A DNA stretch of 16,438 nt from an uncultured Bacillota bacterium (GTDB lineage: Bacteria; Bacillota; Dehalobacteriia; UBA4068), in NCBI GenBank assembly GCA_934427095.1, contig CAKRYM010000016.1:1-16438 (forward strand), given 5' to 3'. How positions within the stretch are numbered: the stretch's first letter is position 1; every line of letters starts with the position of its first letter. Positions 8,201-14,135 of this stretch are shown here, one piece after another. Made by a program: the position numbers and the translations under genes. The notes under the pieces were generated by a model. That model ran no database searches. It saw only the letters and a program-made list of their open reading frames with translations, and was not told where the DNA came from.

Positions 8201-8463
8201 TAATTGGCATAGGAAGATGACGAAATACTGTCCACCCCAGAAAGGGAAGCGCCGGCATCCTCAATGGGTTTGGTCAGCAGTTCTTCGACAGATTCCGGGT
8301 CTGCTCCGGCATAGGTGGTGATCACCACCTGCATAGGCATATCAATATCCGGGATTAGCTCCATGCTGGTATTGCTGATGGCTAAAGCGCCGAATACCAC
8401 AACAGCCAGAACCAACAAGAGCATACTGACAGGGCGCTTTAAGGCGAATTTGGTCAGATTCAT
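5287..8463 (-). CDS. RND-family efflux transporter (AcrB/SwrC-like inner-membrane pump)
   Basis: 1058 residues, the usual RND length. Typical start MNLTKFALKRPVSMLLLVLA (TM1), a first extracytoplasmic domain with NTSMELIPDIDMP and ADPESVEELLTKPIE, then TM2-6, a second large loop starting near MNLELIPSTDEGH, and TM7-12. The TM4 proton-relay motif reads GMIVDCSIVVLES: D397 is kept but the second aspartate of AcrB (D408) is C398. TM10 has GIVVNNGILLVD (N924-N925) where AcrB has the lysine K940. A ~20-residue insertion rich in D, G and P follows TM4 (about 412-432). The C-terminus extends ~45 residues past TM12 as a lysine-rich cytoplasmic tail (KQKKKRKYKGWPWGKKKK). GGGGAG (8471-8476), inside the last codons of the adaptor gene, primes translation, with 4 bp between the two genes. 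Substrate cannot be predicted. No TolC-like gene is present here. Confidence 0.92.
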   Translation of the reverse strand: MNLTKFALKRPVSMLLLVLAVVVFGALAISNTSMELIPDIDMPMQVVITTYAGADPESVEELLTKPIEDAGASLSGVDSISSSSYANYSMVMFTYDYDVDINEAYIDLRAALDIISSTLPEDASDPTIMQISVNELPTVVVAAINQGDTDLLNYVEDTVVPELESITDVAKVDVSGGDETYIQVTLDEEALQQYGLTMSSVANYITAMDFQIPAGSVNAGSQELSVSSSGAISSLSEIQSIPLITATGATITLSDVAEVNWGTRDAASISRYDGQDCVLLSVTKRQAASTVGAAKEIIATLDRLGQQNDAVSLLVSYDGSDIIKAALKSIAQSLALGVLFAMLVLFLFFGDFKASLIVGSSMPLSVLASLAMMNLLNFSLNVITAMAMIICIGMIVDCSIVVLESCFRQKEEQDHTALGYEALPGGDLYDPNSLLAYAQAAQVGADSVMTSITASTITTVVVYLPILFLSDMAAEMYGEFSWVVVITMFASLLASLTVVPLCFTRLQPKAKKHIPVNRFVIWLTVKYDRFMHRHIQQKFRIVAITVGLLILSIALLFTMNLELIPSTDEGHMTITAKFRAGTSLATIDEEVGFIEEMIAQDETFSDYDLTISDNSASFTCYRADGNKRSSDESVAIYQEALANVSGIDLDIQAYSSYSMFTGMMSQTTVTLESTDIDALREGGLMVEDALASIPGVTRVSSEASASATTIDIHIDPLLAMSNGLTAAQVAMDLYYTLSGLTAATITNSGEEYDIVLEYPEGIYTDIWALMDKTIPTNYGTYVPLRDIATVEYGEAMQMRNRTDGVYQLTITANSSLDDQVQVAQQAALLMQDLSLPEGVQQTTSMMDDMMNEELAQMGKSIFVALFLVFLVMAMQFESVRFSLMVMMSIPFSLIGSFLLLRLTGDALSLISLMGFMMMVGIVVNNGILLVDYANVLRSKGMAREEALINSGKRRLRPILMTSLTTILGMIPMVFATGTAAMLRGMAIVIIGGLTASTLLVLLMMPSFYLVFDKNPDKQKKKRKYKGWPWGKKKKAEEISLVLSEDTLSPLQKVDPLEP

Positions 8464-8467
8464 CAGT

Positions 8468-10096
8468 TTACTCCCCTAAGGTAATTTCTACCCCGTCTCT
8501 GAGCCGGGGAGACCAGGTGGAAATGACCTGATCGCTTTCGTTCAGGCCGCTGATCACGGCAATGGTGTCCTCATTATACACATCGGTCTGAATCATGGTT
8601 TTCACGGCTTTGCCATCCTCCACGCAGTAAACATAGGCTTGGCCTTCCTGCCAATACACCGCGTCATAGGGCAAGAGCAAAGCGTCATAGGAGGTATACG
8701 TATCCGCGGTAACCGTGGCCGTGACGCCGCTGGGCAATTGCTGTCCATTGGCTGCTACCACAGCTTCCACAGAGAAGAGGCCGGTCATGGGATTCACGGC
8801 ATTACCGATTTGGGTAATGGTACCGTTCCAGGTATCGCCGCTTCGTTCTACCTGAATTTTCCCCCCCACCATCAGGGTATTCCGTACCGCCTCGCTCACA
8901 TCAAAGGTGATGGTCATGGCGTCGATGGCGCTGATGGTAAAGGCAGCGTAACCAGGGGAGGTGAGGCCGTGTTCATCGAGAGAAACCGCAGTCACCGTCC
9001 CGTTAATGGGCGAGGTCAAGGTGTAATAATTCAAGGACATGCGGGCGGAACGTACCCCTACATTGGCCGCATTCACGCTGGTATTGAGCATGGCCTCTGT
9101 TTCGGAAAGCACCTCGTTATTGGTGATATCCCGGGAAGCCATAGCTGTGGCTAGCTGTTTCTGATAGGTTTTAATGGCAGTTTCATAGGACTCAATGGCG
9201 GTTTCCAGTTGTTCTTTCCCGCTGCTAATGGTAGGCAAAGCGGAAGAAGCGCCGCTATAGGCTTGGGCGGCAATATCCGCTTGATTGGACAAAAGCTGAA
9301 TATTGGCGTCAGTTAAGGATTCCACCGTAAGCCCTGCATCACTCAGGGTTTTTTGGCAAAGCATAGCTGGGTACAGAGCTAAGCTAGCGGTATCCAGATC
9401 AGCCAGGCAGCTTTCTAAGCTGTCATAAGAAGAGGATAAGCCGCTGCTTAGGAATTCCTCCATGGCTTGGGTATATAAACCGGTGGAGGTGGTGGCGCCG
9501 ATGGATTCCAAGGTGGGACCTAGCTGCGCCTTATAAGCCAGAGCGGTATTATAGGCGGTGACGGCTTGGGTATAGGCTTTTTCTGCATCGTCCAAATCAT
9601 CGTCATAATCGTCTTCGTCGTCTTCCAAATCTTCCAGCTGTTCTTTGGCGTCAGCCAGCTGCCGTTGATAATCGGCAATGGTATCTTGGAGCTGCTGAAT
9701 GGAAGCGTCAGTGGATAAAGATTGCAGCTGCCAGGAGGAGCCGGTGGTTTGTTCCGCCGTAAGCTGGGCACTTTCTAAGCTGAGCAAGGCGGAATTCAGC
9801 TGCAACTGGGCGGCCTCATCATCCAGCCGCGCTAGAACTTGTCCTTCGCTGATGGTATCGCCCACCTGGACGCAGACTTCCTCCACTTCTGCGCTGACCA
9901 TGGGCAGAATGCTGACCTCCTCCGTGGGGCTGATTTTACCCACGAAACGACTGCTAATGGACAAATCTCCCCGTTCTGGGGTAATGGTTTCCACTAGGAT
10001 GGCGGTATCTTGTTGGGTAACCTCTTGCCCGCAACCAGTTAACACAAAGGTGAGTAGGACAAGGAGGAGCAGCAAGGGGAAACGGCGTTTTTTCAT
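8468..10096 (-). CDS. Membrane-fusion (periplasmic adaptor) lipoprotein of the RND pump
   Basis: 542 residues. MKKRRFPLLLLLVLL...FVLTGC22 is a lipoprotein signal with lipobox LTGC. The split lipoyl/barrel-sandwich domain lies at about 60-100 (VCVQVGDTISEGQVLARLDDE) and 352-392 (YTLTSPINGTVTAVSLDEHG), as in HlyD/AcrA adaptors, followed by beta-barrel and membrane-proximal domains to 542. Between the two halves sits an unusually long region of ~250 residues (about 100-350), heptad-rich at both ends and containing an acidic cluster at 152-172 with 14 or more D/E. This coiled-coil hairpin is much longer than in AcrA (~70 residues). AGGAG (10106-10110) sits 9 nt before ATG 10096; the frame is open 26 codons further, but that segment includes the ribosome site. 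First gene of the operon; it presumably docks on the downstream RND pump. Confidence 0.9.
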   Translation of the reverse strand: MKKRRFPLLLLLVLLTFVLTGCGQEVTQQDTAILVETITPERGDLSISSRFVGKISPTEEVSILPMVSAEVEEVCVQVGDTISEGQVLARLDDEAAQLQLNSALLSLESAQLTAEQTTGSSWQLQSLSTDASIQQLQDTIADYQRQLADAKEQLEDLEDDEDDYDDDLDDAEKAYTQAVTAYNTALAYKAQLGPTLESIGATTSTGLYTQAMEEFLSSGLSSSYDSLESCLADLDTASLALYPAMLCQKTLSDAGLTVESLTDANIQLLSNQADIAAQAYSGASSALPTISSGKEQLETAIESYETAIKTYQKQLATAMASRDITNNEVLSETEAMLNTSVNAANVGVRSARMSLNYYTLTSPINGTVTAVSLDEHGLTSPGYAAFTISAIDAMTITFDVSEAVRNTLMVGGKIQVERSGDTWNGTITQIGNAVNPMTGLFSVEAVVAANGQQLPSGVTATVTADTYTSYDALLLPYDAVYWQEGQAYVYCVEDGKAVKTMIQTDVYNEDTIAVISGLNESDQVISTWSPRLRDGVEITLGE

Positions 10097-10140
10097 ACAA
10101 AAAATCTCCTTACGATCATCGAGCAATTTACTGAGAATGG

Positions 10141-10196
10141 CCTTATATCCAATGGGAAAAAGAGAGAGAAACACCTTTCTTTTCCTATATATAAGG
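10141..10196 (-). promoter_or_regulatory. Long leader hairpin of the MFP-RND operon
   Basis: CCTTATAT (10189-10196 read on the minus strand) pairs with ATATAAGG (10141-10148), and inside it GGAAAA (10180-10185) pairs with TTTTCC (10155-10160), with a further possible GAAA/TTTC pairing in the loop. It begins near the predicted transcription start and ends 45 nt before the ATG. No T tract follows, so it is not a terminator. It matches no riboswitch I know; possible RNA-level regulation or stability element. Confidence 0.5.
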
Positions 10197-10206
10197 ATAC
10201 AAATTT

Positions 10207-10235
10207 ATGATAGCACCGGGCAAAAAGCCCGTCAA
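10207..10235 (-). promoter_or_regulatory. Promoter of the MFP-RND operon with palindromic spacer
   Basis: Minus-strand TTGACG (10230-10235), exactly 17 bp, TATCAT (10207-10212) preceded by TGC (extended -10). The spacer contains a perfect inverted repeat CGGGC-N5-GCCCG (10217-10231) that reaches the last base of the -35. This is a good place for a repressor or activator operator. Confidence 0.72.
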
Positions 10236-10246
10236 TGATTCTTCAC

Positions 10247-10282
10247 CAAAAAAACAAAAAACCGGATCAATTCCGACCCGGT
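10247..10282 (-). terminator. Terminator of the dehydrogenase / rRNA methyltransferase unit
   Basis: On the minus strand ACCGGGTCGGAATTGATCCGGT (10261-10282) folds into a stem of about 9 bp with two G-U pairs and a short loop, followed at once by TTTTTTGTTTTTTT (10247-10260). The TGA stop of the methyltransferase (10267-10269) lies inside the hairpin. Confidence 0.85.
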
Positions 10283-11400
10283 ATCTTGCCAAAAAGATAA
10301 AGCTGACACTTTAATTTTCCATTATAAAGTTTGCGTTTCTTTTCCGCGGTTCTGCCAAAAGCTTCCTCAAAGGCGGAAAAAGGGGTCAGAACGCTAATCC
10401 GCCAAGCAGGGGAAAGCCTGCTTACTGCTTTGCCAAAGGCGGCGTAGAGCTGTTTAGCTTCCTCTTGCTCCAATAATCTTTCCCCATAAGGGGGATTGGT
10501 CACAATGGTGCCGAAGTCACTTTCCTGGGAAAAATTGGCAGAGTCCGCCTGGGAGAAGCGCACTAAATCAGCAACTCCGGCCCGGCGGGCATTTTGTTTG
10601 GCAATCCTTAGGCAATGGGGATCTATGTCCCCGCCCCAGATGTCGTATTCCCCATGGAATTCCTTATCTTTTGCTTCGGTTCGGGCCGCTTCCCAAAGGG
10701 AATCCTTAAGCCAAGGCCATTGCTCCGCGGAAAAATGGCGCTGTAAGCCCGGGGCAATGTTGCGGGCGATCAAGGCTGCTTCAATGGGAATGGTGCCGGA
10801 ACCGCAATGGGGGTCGAACAAGGGCCCTTTCCCATGGTAGCGGCTGAAGAGCACTAAGGCCGCAGCCAGCGTTTCCCGTAAGGGGGCCAAGCCCTTGTCC
10901 TGGCGATACCCCCGTTTATGTAGGGGTAAGCCTGAGGTATCCAGCATCAAGCTTACCTGGTCCTTGAGCAGGGAAAACTGAATCTGATACAAGGGGCCGT
11001 TTTCCGGTAAGGTAGAAAGGCCATAGGCTTTACCCAGGCGAGTGGCCACGGCTTTTTTGATGATGGATTGGCAGGCGGGTTCAGAAGCCAGCTGGGAAGA
11101 AAGGGTATACCCTTTCACAGGGAAAGCGGCGTCTTTGGGCAAAAATTCCTCCCAGGGAAGCTTCAGCGTACCTTGGAACAGGGTTTCGAAATCCCGGGCC
11201 ATAAAGGTGCCCAGGAGAATGAGCACCCGTTCACCACAGCGAAGATTCAGGTTTAAGCGGGGAATATCCCCTAGGGCGCCCTGGCAAAGGACGCGGCCGT
11301 TTTCCCCTTTCACCTCTTGTAAGCCTAAGCGCCGCAGTTCTTCGCCGACGGGGCCTTCCAAACCAAATAGGGTGGGGATGACAAAAGAAAGAGAAGACAT
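10267..11400 (-). CDS. THUMP-domain class I rRNA methyltransferase (RlmL/YpsC-like)
   Basis: 377 residues. N-terminal ferredoxin-like plus THUMP RNA-binding region (about 5-155, FVIPTLFGLEGPVGEELRRL), then a Rossmann methyltransferase with motif I FDPHCGSGTIPIEAAL (195-210), acidic loop GGDIDPHCLRIAKQN (256-270) and catalytic NPPYGERL (302-309). The NPPY motif is that of N-methyltransferases; E. coli RlmL makes m2G2445 in 23S rRNA, and B. subtilis YpsC is the short single-domain homologue. The short form fits here because the C-terminal RlmK half is absent. Motif I has histidine where F or M is common (DPFCGSGT). AAAGGA precedes ATG 11400 by about 8 nt. It lies 64 bp downstream of the dehydrogenase on the same strand with no terminator between, so probably co-transcribed, although the two have no obvious functional link. 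Confidence 0.88.
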   Translation of the reverse strand: MSSLSFVIPTLFGLEGPVGEELRRLGLQEVKGENGRVLCQGALGDIPRLNLNLRCGERVLILLGTFMARDFETLFQGTLKLPWEEFLPKDAAFPVKGYTLSSQLASEPACQSIIKKAVATRLGKAYGLSTLPENGPLYQIQFSLLKDQVSLMLDTSGLPLHKRGYRQDKGLAPLRETLAAALVLFSRYHGKGPLFDPHCGSGTIPIEAALIARNIAPGLQRHFSAEQWPWLKDSLWEAARTEAKDKEFHGEYDIWGGDIDPHCLRIAKQNARRAGVADLVRFSQADSANFSQESDFGTIVTNPPYGERLLEQEEAKQLYAAFGKAVSRLSPAWRISVLTPFSAFEEAFGRTAEKKRKLYNGKLKCQLYLFGKIPGRN

Positions 11401-11464
11401 GGGTAATATCCTTTATTATTATGTAGAATGATGATTATTTTTACAGAATCCAGGCGGTAACTTT

Positions 11465-12535
11465 TTAGGCTAAGGTAAGCAAGGCTTGGGCTACGGCTTT
11501 GCCGCATTCTTCTGTGGAGGCAGAACCATGCAGATCCGGGGTCAAAGCCTGCTTTTCCTGCAAAACATAGGAAATGGCAGAGAGCACTTTTTTCCCCCAT
11601 TCCGTATACCCCAAATGATCCAAAAGCTGGGAAGCTGCCCAAATGGTGGCCAAAGGATTGGCTTTCTGTTGGCCGGCGATATCCGGCGCTGAGCCATGAA
11701 TGGGCTCAAACATGGAAGGAAAGCGTTTTTCCGGATTCAGATTCGCTCCGGCAGCTAGGCCCATACCGCCAGCCAGCACCGTGCCCAGGTCAGTCAAGAT
11801 ATCTCCGAACAAATTGGAGGTGACCACCACCTGAAAGCGTTTGGGGTCCTGGATCAGGAACATGGCCGCGGCATCCACCATGTATTGATGGGTTTCTACG
11901 CTGGGATATTCTTTCCCGATTTCTCGAAAGAGGCGATCCCAGTAGACCATGGAATAATTCAGGGCATTGCCCTTGGTGATGCTGGTTAAGGTTTGGCCGG
12001 TTTTTTCCGCCAAGGCATAGGCATAGCGGATAATGCGCTCCGTACCCTTGCGGCTAAAGACCGCTACTTGTTCGGCCCGTTCGCTAGGCAAGCCTTGGTC
12101 ATAAAAGCCCCCTAGACCTGCGTATTCCCCTTCGCTATTTTCCCGAATAAAGGTGATGTTCACATCCTGCTGCTGGATATCTTTGATGCGGCAGGGCGCA
12201 CCTTTGAGCAGTACCACCGGGCGGAGATTCACATATTGGTCAAAGCCCTGGCGGATACGAAGCAATAAATCCCTAAGGGAAAGGTGATCCGGCACCCTAG
12301 GGTCTCCCACGGCCCCAAGCAAAATGGCGTCAAAGGCTTTCAGCTGTTCCAGGCCGTCTTCCTCCATCATGCGGCCATGTTGCAGGTAATAATCACAGCC
12401 CCAGGGAAATTCCTGATAAAGAAAGGAAAATCTTTTGTCTAGAAAAGCCACGGTATCCAAAATACGGCGGCCTTCTTGGGTGACTTCTTTGCCAATTCCA
12501 TCCCCAGGGATGAGGGCGATCCGGTATTGTTCCAT
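11465..12535 (-). CDS. NAD-dependent beta-decarboxylating dehydrogenase, D-malate/tartrate type
   Basis: 356 residues, full length for the isocitrate/isopropylmalate dehydrogenase superfamily. Motifs: IPGDGIGKEV (9-18), FDQYVNLRPV (98-107, substrate-binding arginine), RENSEGEYAGLGG (131-143, Y138), ITKGNALN (186-193, K188), D221, NLFGDILTDLG (241-251, metal-binding aspartates) and FEPIHGSAPDIAG (276-288). The stretch VPDHLSLRDLLLRIRQGFDQYVNLRPV and GCDYYLQHGRMM resemble E. coli DmlA and tartrate dehydrogenase more than LeuB, and no leuA/C/D lies nearby. It therefore probably oxidises and decarboxylates D-malate or a related 2-hydroxyacid to pyruvate, giving NADH. 3-isopropylmalate dehydrogenase remains possible. 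AAGGAG (12545-12550) precedes ATG 12535. Divergent from argG. Confidence 0.85.
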   Translation of the reverse strand: MEQYRIALIPGDGIGKEVTQEGRRILDTVAFLDKRFSFLYQEFPWGCDYYLQHGRMMEEDGLEQLKAFDAILLGAVGDPRVPDHLSLRDLLLRIRQGFDQYVNLRPVVLLKGAPCRIKDIQQQDVNITFIRENSEGEYAGLGGFYDQGLPSERAEQVAVFSRKGTERIIRYAYALAEKTGQTLTSITKGNALNYSMVYWDRLFREIGKEYPSVETHQYMVDAAAMFLIQDPKRFQVVVTSNLFGDILTDLGTVLAGGMGLAAGANLNPEKRFPSMFEPIHGSAPDIAGQQKANPLATIWAASQLLDHLGYTEWGKKVLSAISYVLQEKQALTPDLHGSASTEECGKAVAQALLTLA

Positions 12536-12567
12536 AGGGCACGCTCCTTTTTTCCGTTTGGAGGCTG

Positions 12568-12607
12568 GGCTTTTTCCCGCTGGAAAAGAGGGAAACGCCT
12601 TTTCCAG
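12568..12607 (-). promoter_or_regulatory. Two overlapping, mutually exclusive hairpins in the dehydrogenase leader
   Basis: In the ~97-nt leader, GCTGGAAA (12600-12607, read on the minus strand) pairs with TTTCCAGC (12579-12586): 8 bp. Alternatively GGC plus TTTCCC (12590-12599) pairs with GGGAAA plus GCC (12568-12578), with a small internal loop. The right arm of the first lies in the loop of the second, so both cannot form together. No T tract follows; effect, if any, would be on translation or processing. Confidence 0.4.
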
Positions 12608-12638
12608 CCGAATAATAAACCATATCCTCGTCTATTTG

Positions 12639-12667
12639 GATTATAGCACGGGCGGGGCCGGAAAGAA
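12639..12667 (-). promoter_or_regulatory. Promoter of the D-malate/tartrate-type dehydrogenase
   Basis: Minus-strand TATAAT (12639-12644) preceded by TGC, a perfect extended -10; the -35 (TTCTTT, 12662-12667) is weak. It is back-to-back with the argG control region and sits about 24 bp from the first TGTATAAAT element. Confidence 0.6.
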
Positions 12668-12690
12668 AGGCATTTTTGCCGCTGGGAAAA

Positions 12691-12788
12691 TGTATAAATC
12701 GAAAAGGATGCTGTATAAATTGCAAAAAATAAGCATTTTTTTGCAAAAAGGTATTGCATTTTCTTTCACGATGATGTATATTAATACC
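12691..12788 (+). promoter_or_regulatory. argG operator array phased at 21 bp, candidate ArgR (arg box) sites
   Basis: TGTATAAAT occurs at 12691-12699 and again at 12712-12720, exactly 21 bp apart, and TGTATATTAATACC (12775-12788) lies 63 bp further, also a multiple of 21. TTGCAAAAA repeats at 12720 and 12741, again 21 bp apart. The 12775 element matches the arg-box form TGNAT-N4-ATNCA at all but the last base and covers the argG -10. ArgR/AhrC hexamers bind paired 18-bp boxes separated by 3 bp, that is 21 bp centre to centre. Arginine repression of argG is established in many bacteria; here it is inferred. Confidence 0.5.
12754..12782 (+). promoter_or_regulatory. argG promoter
   Basis: TTGCAT (12754-12759), 17-bp spacer, TATATT (12777-12782). 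The start would lie near 12789, giving a leader of about 70 nt to the TGGAGG ribosome site (12844-12849). Unlike the other promoters in this window it has no TGn before the -10. The -10 overlaps a near-palindromic arg-box-like sequence. Confidence 0.65.
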
Positions 12789-12858
12789 AACGTCTTTCCG
12801 AACATTCATGACATAGAGGGAACGTATCCTAAAAGAGAACAAATGGAGGCACATACCC

Positions 12859-14088
12859 ATGAAAAAAATTCACGATCAGAATTTCAAAAAAGTTGCACTG
12901 GCTTACAGCGGCGGTTTGGATACGTCCATTATCATTCCGTGGCTGAAAGAAAATTATCATTGCGAAGTCATCGCGGTTTGCGCTGACGTAGGCCAAGGGG
13001 ACGACAGCGAAGCGGTCAAGAAAAAGGCCATTGCTTCCGGGGCCAGCAAATGCTATGTTTGCGACCTGGTAGAGGAATTCGTCAAAGACTATGTTTTCCC
13101 CACCTTGAAGGCAGGCGCCATTTATGAAAAGAAATATTTGCTGGGCACTGCTATGGCCAGACCCTGCATTGCCAAACATTTGGTGAAAATCGCCGAGGAT
13201 GAAGGCTGCGACGCCATTTGCCACGGCTGCACCGGCAAAGGTAACGACCAGGTCCGTTTCGAACTGACCATTAAGGCTTATAATCCCAACTTCCCGGTAA
13301 TTGCTCCTTGGAGAGAATGGGACTTGGCCAGCCGGGATCAGGAAATTGATTACGCTGTGGCCCATAACATCCCCGTACCCGTTACCAAAGAAACCAATTA
13401 CAGCATGGACCAGAACATCTGGCATCTGTCCCATGAAGGTATGGATTTGGAAGATCCCTGGAATGAACCCCAGGCCAAAATGCTGCATATCTGCGTGGCG
13501 CCGGAACAGGCTCCGGACACGCCCGAATATGTGACCATCAGCTTTGAACAGGGCGAACCTGTAGCCTTGGACGGTGTCAAATATTCTCCCGCTAAATTGG
13601 TGGCCAAACTGAATGAGCTGGGCGCTAAGCATGGGGTCGGTATTGACGACATCGTAGAAAACCGTCTGGTGGGCATGAAATCCCATGGTGTATATGAAAA
13701 CCCCGCCGGCACCATTCTCTATGCTGCCCATACGGCCATGGAATCCTTGACTGTGGAACGGGAAACCGCTCATTACAAGGAATTGGTAGCAGTGAAATAC
13801 GCTGAACTGTGCTACAACGGTCAGTGGGAATTGCCGCTCCGCAAAGCTTTGGACGCTTTCGTGAACGAAACCCAGAAATACGTCACCGGCGAAGTCCGCA
13901 TGAAACTCTACAAGGGTTCTGCGGTGAATGTGGGTGTGAAGAGCCCCTACTCCCTCTACAACGAAGATTTGGCTACCTTCAACGAAGATAATGTTTACAA
14001 CCAGGCGGATTCCGCAGGTTACATCAACATCTTCGGTTTGCCTCTGGCTGTTTGCGCCAAGGTTCAGGGCGAAGCCAAAGGAAAATAA
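12859..14088 (+). CDS. argG: Argininosuccinate synthase
   Basis: 409 residues, full length (family 395-450). By family, joins citrulline and aspartate using ATP to give argininosuccinate, the penultimate step of arginine synthesis, in the cytoplasm. The ATP pyrophosphatase P-loop AYSGGLDTS is at 15-23, GTAMARPCIA at 96-105, GCTGKGNDQVRFE at 123-135, and the C-terminal GSAVNVGVKSPYSLYNEDLATF region binds substrate and helps tetramerisation. TGGAGG lies 9 nt before the ATG. argH, its usual partner, is not next to it; the gene stands alone between its own promoter and a strong terminator. The codons look optimised (many GGC, GCC, ATC, CTG), as for an abundant enzyme. Confidence 0.97.
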   Translation: MKKIHDQNFKKVALAYSGGLDTSIIIPWLKENYHCEVIAVCADVGQGDDSEAVKKKAIASGASKCYVCDLVEEFVKDYVFPTLKAGAIYEKKYLLGTAMARPCIAKHLVKIAEDEGCDAICHGCTGKGNDQVRFELTIKAYNPNFPVIAPWREWDLASRDQEIDYAVAHNIPVPVTKETNYSMDQNIWHLSHEGMDLEDPWNEPQAKMLHICVAPEQAPDTPEYVTISFEQGEPVALDGVKYSPAKLVAKLNELGAKHGVGIDDIVENRLVGMKSHGVYENPAGTILYAAHTAMESLTVERETAHYKELVAVKYAELCYNGQWELPLRKALDAFVNETQKYVTGEVRMKLYKGSAVNVGVKSPYSLYNEDLATFNEDNVYNQADSAGYINIFGLPLAVCAKVQGEAKGK

Positions 14089-14106
14089 TGAATTACCGAA
14101 AGAAAG

Positions 14107-14135
14107 AAAAAGACCCCGATATGGGGTCTTTTTTT
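14107..14135. terminator. Bidirectional terminator between argG and the XRE regulator
   Basis: AAAAAGACCCC (14107-14117) pairs with GGGGTCTTTTT (14123-14133) around a 5-nt loop. T tracts follow on both strands (TTTTTTT on plus, TTTTTCTTTCTTTC on minus), so it ends both convergent genes. The TAA stop of the regulator (14134-14136) touches the T run. Confidence 0.9.

Noticed and set aside
10217..10231. CGGGC-N5-GCCCG hairpin as a second terminator
   Set aside because: Stem is only 5 bp, no T tract follows on either strand, and it sits exactly between a -35 and a -10.
11465..12535. leuB (3-isopropylmalate dehydrogenase) as the firm call
   Set aside because: The DHLSLRDLL...FDQYVNLRPV region is of the D-malate/tartrate type and no other leu gene is near; kept only as an alternative.
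12393..12860. 155-codon minus-strand frame across the argG/dehydrogenase intergenic region
   Set aside because: It overlaps both the start of the dehydrogenase in another frame and the argG control region; no ribosome site and no recognisable domain.
12829..13773. 314-codon open frame antisense to argG
   Set aside because: It lies opposite a certain, highly conserved gene; its residues (many F, G, H) show no domain and there is no ribosome site. It is a by-product of argG codon use.
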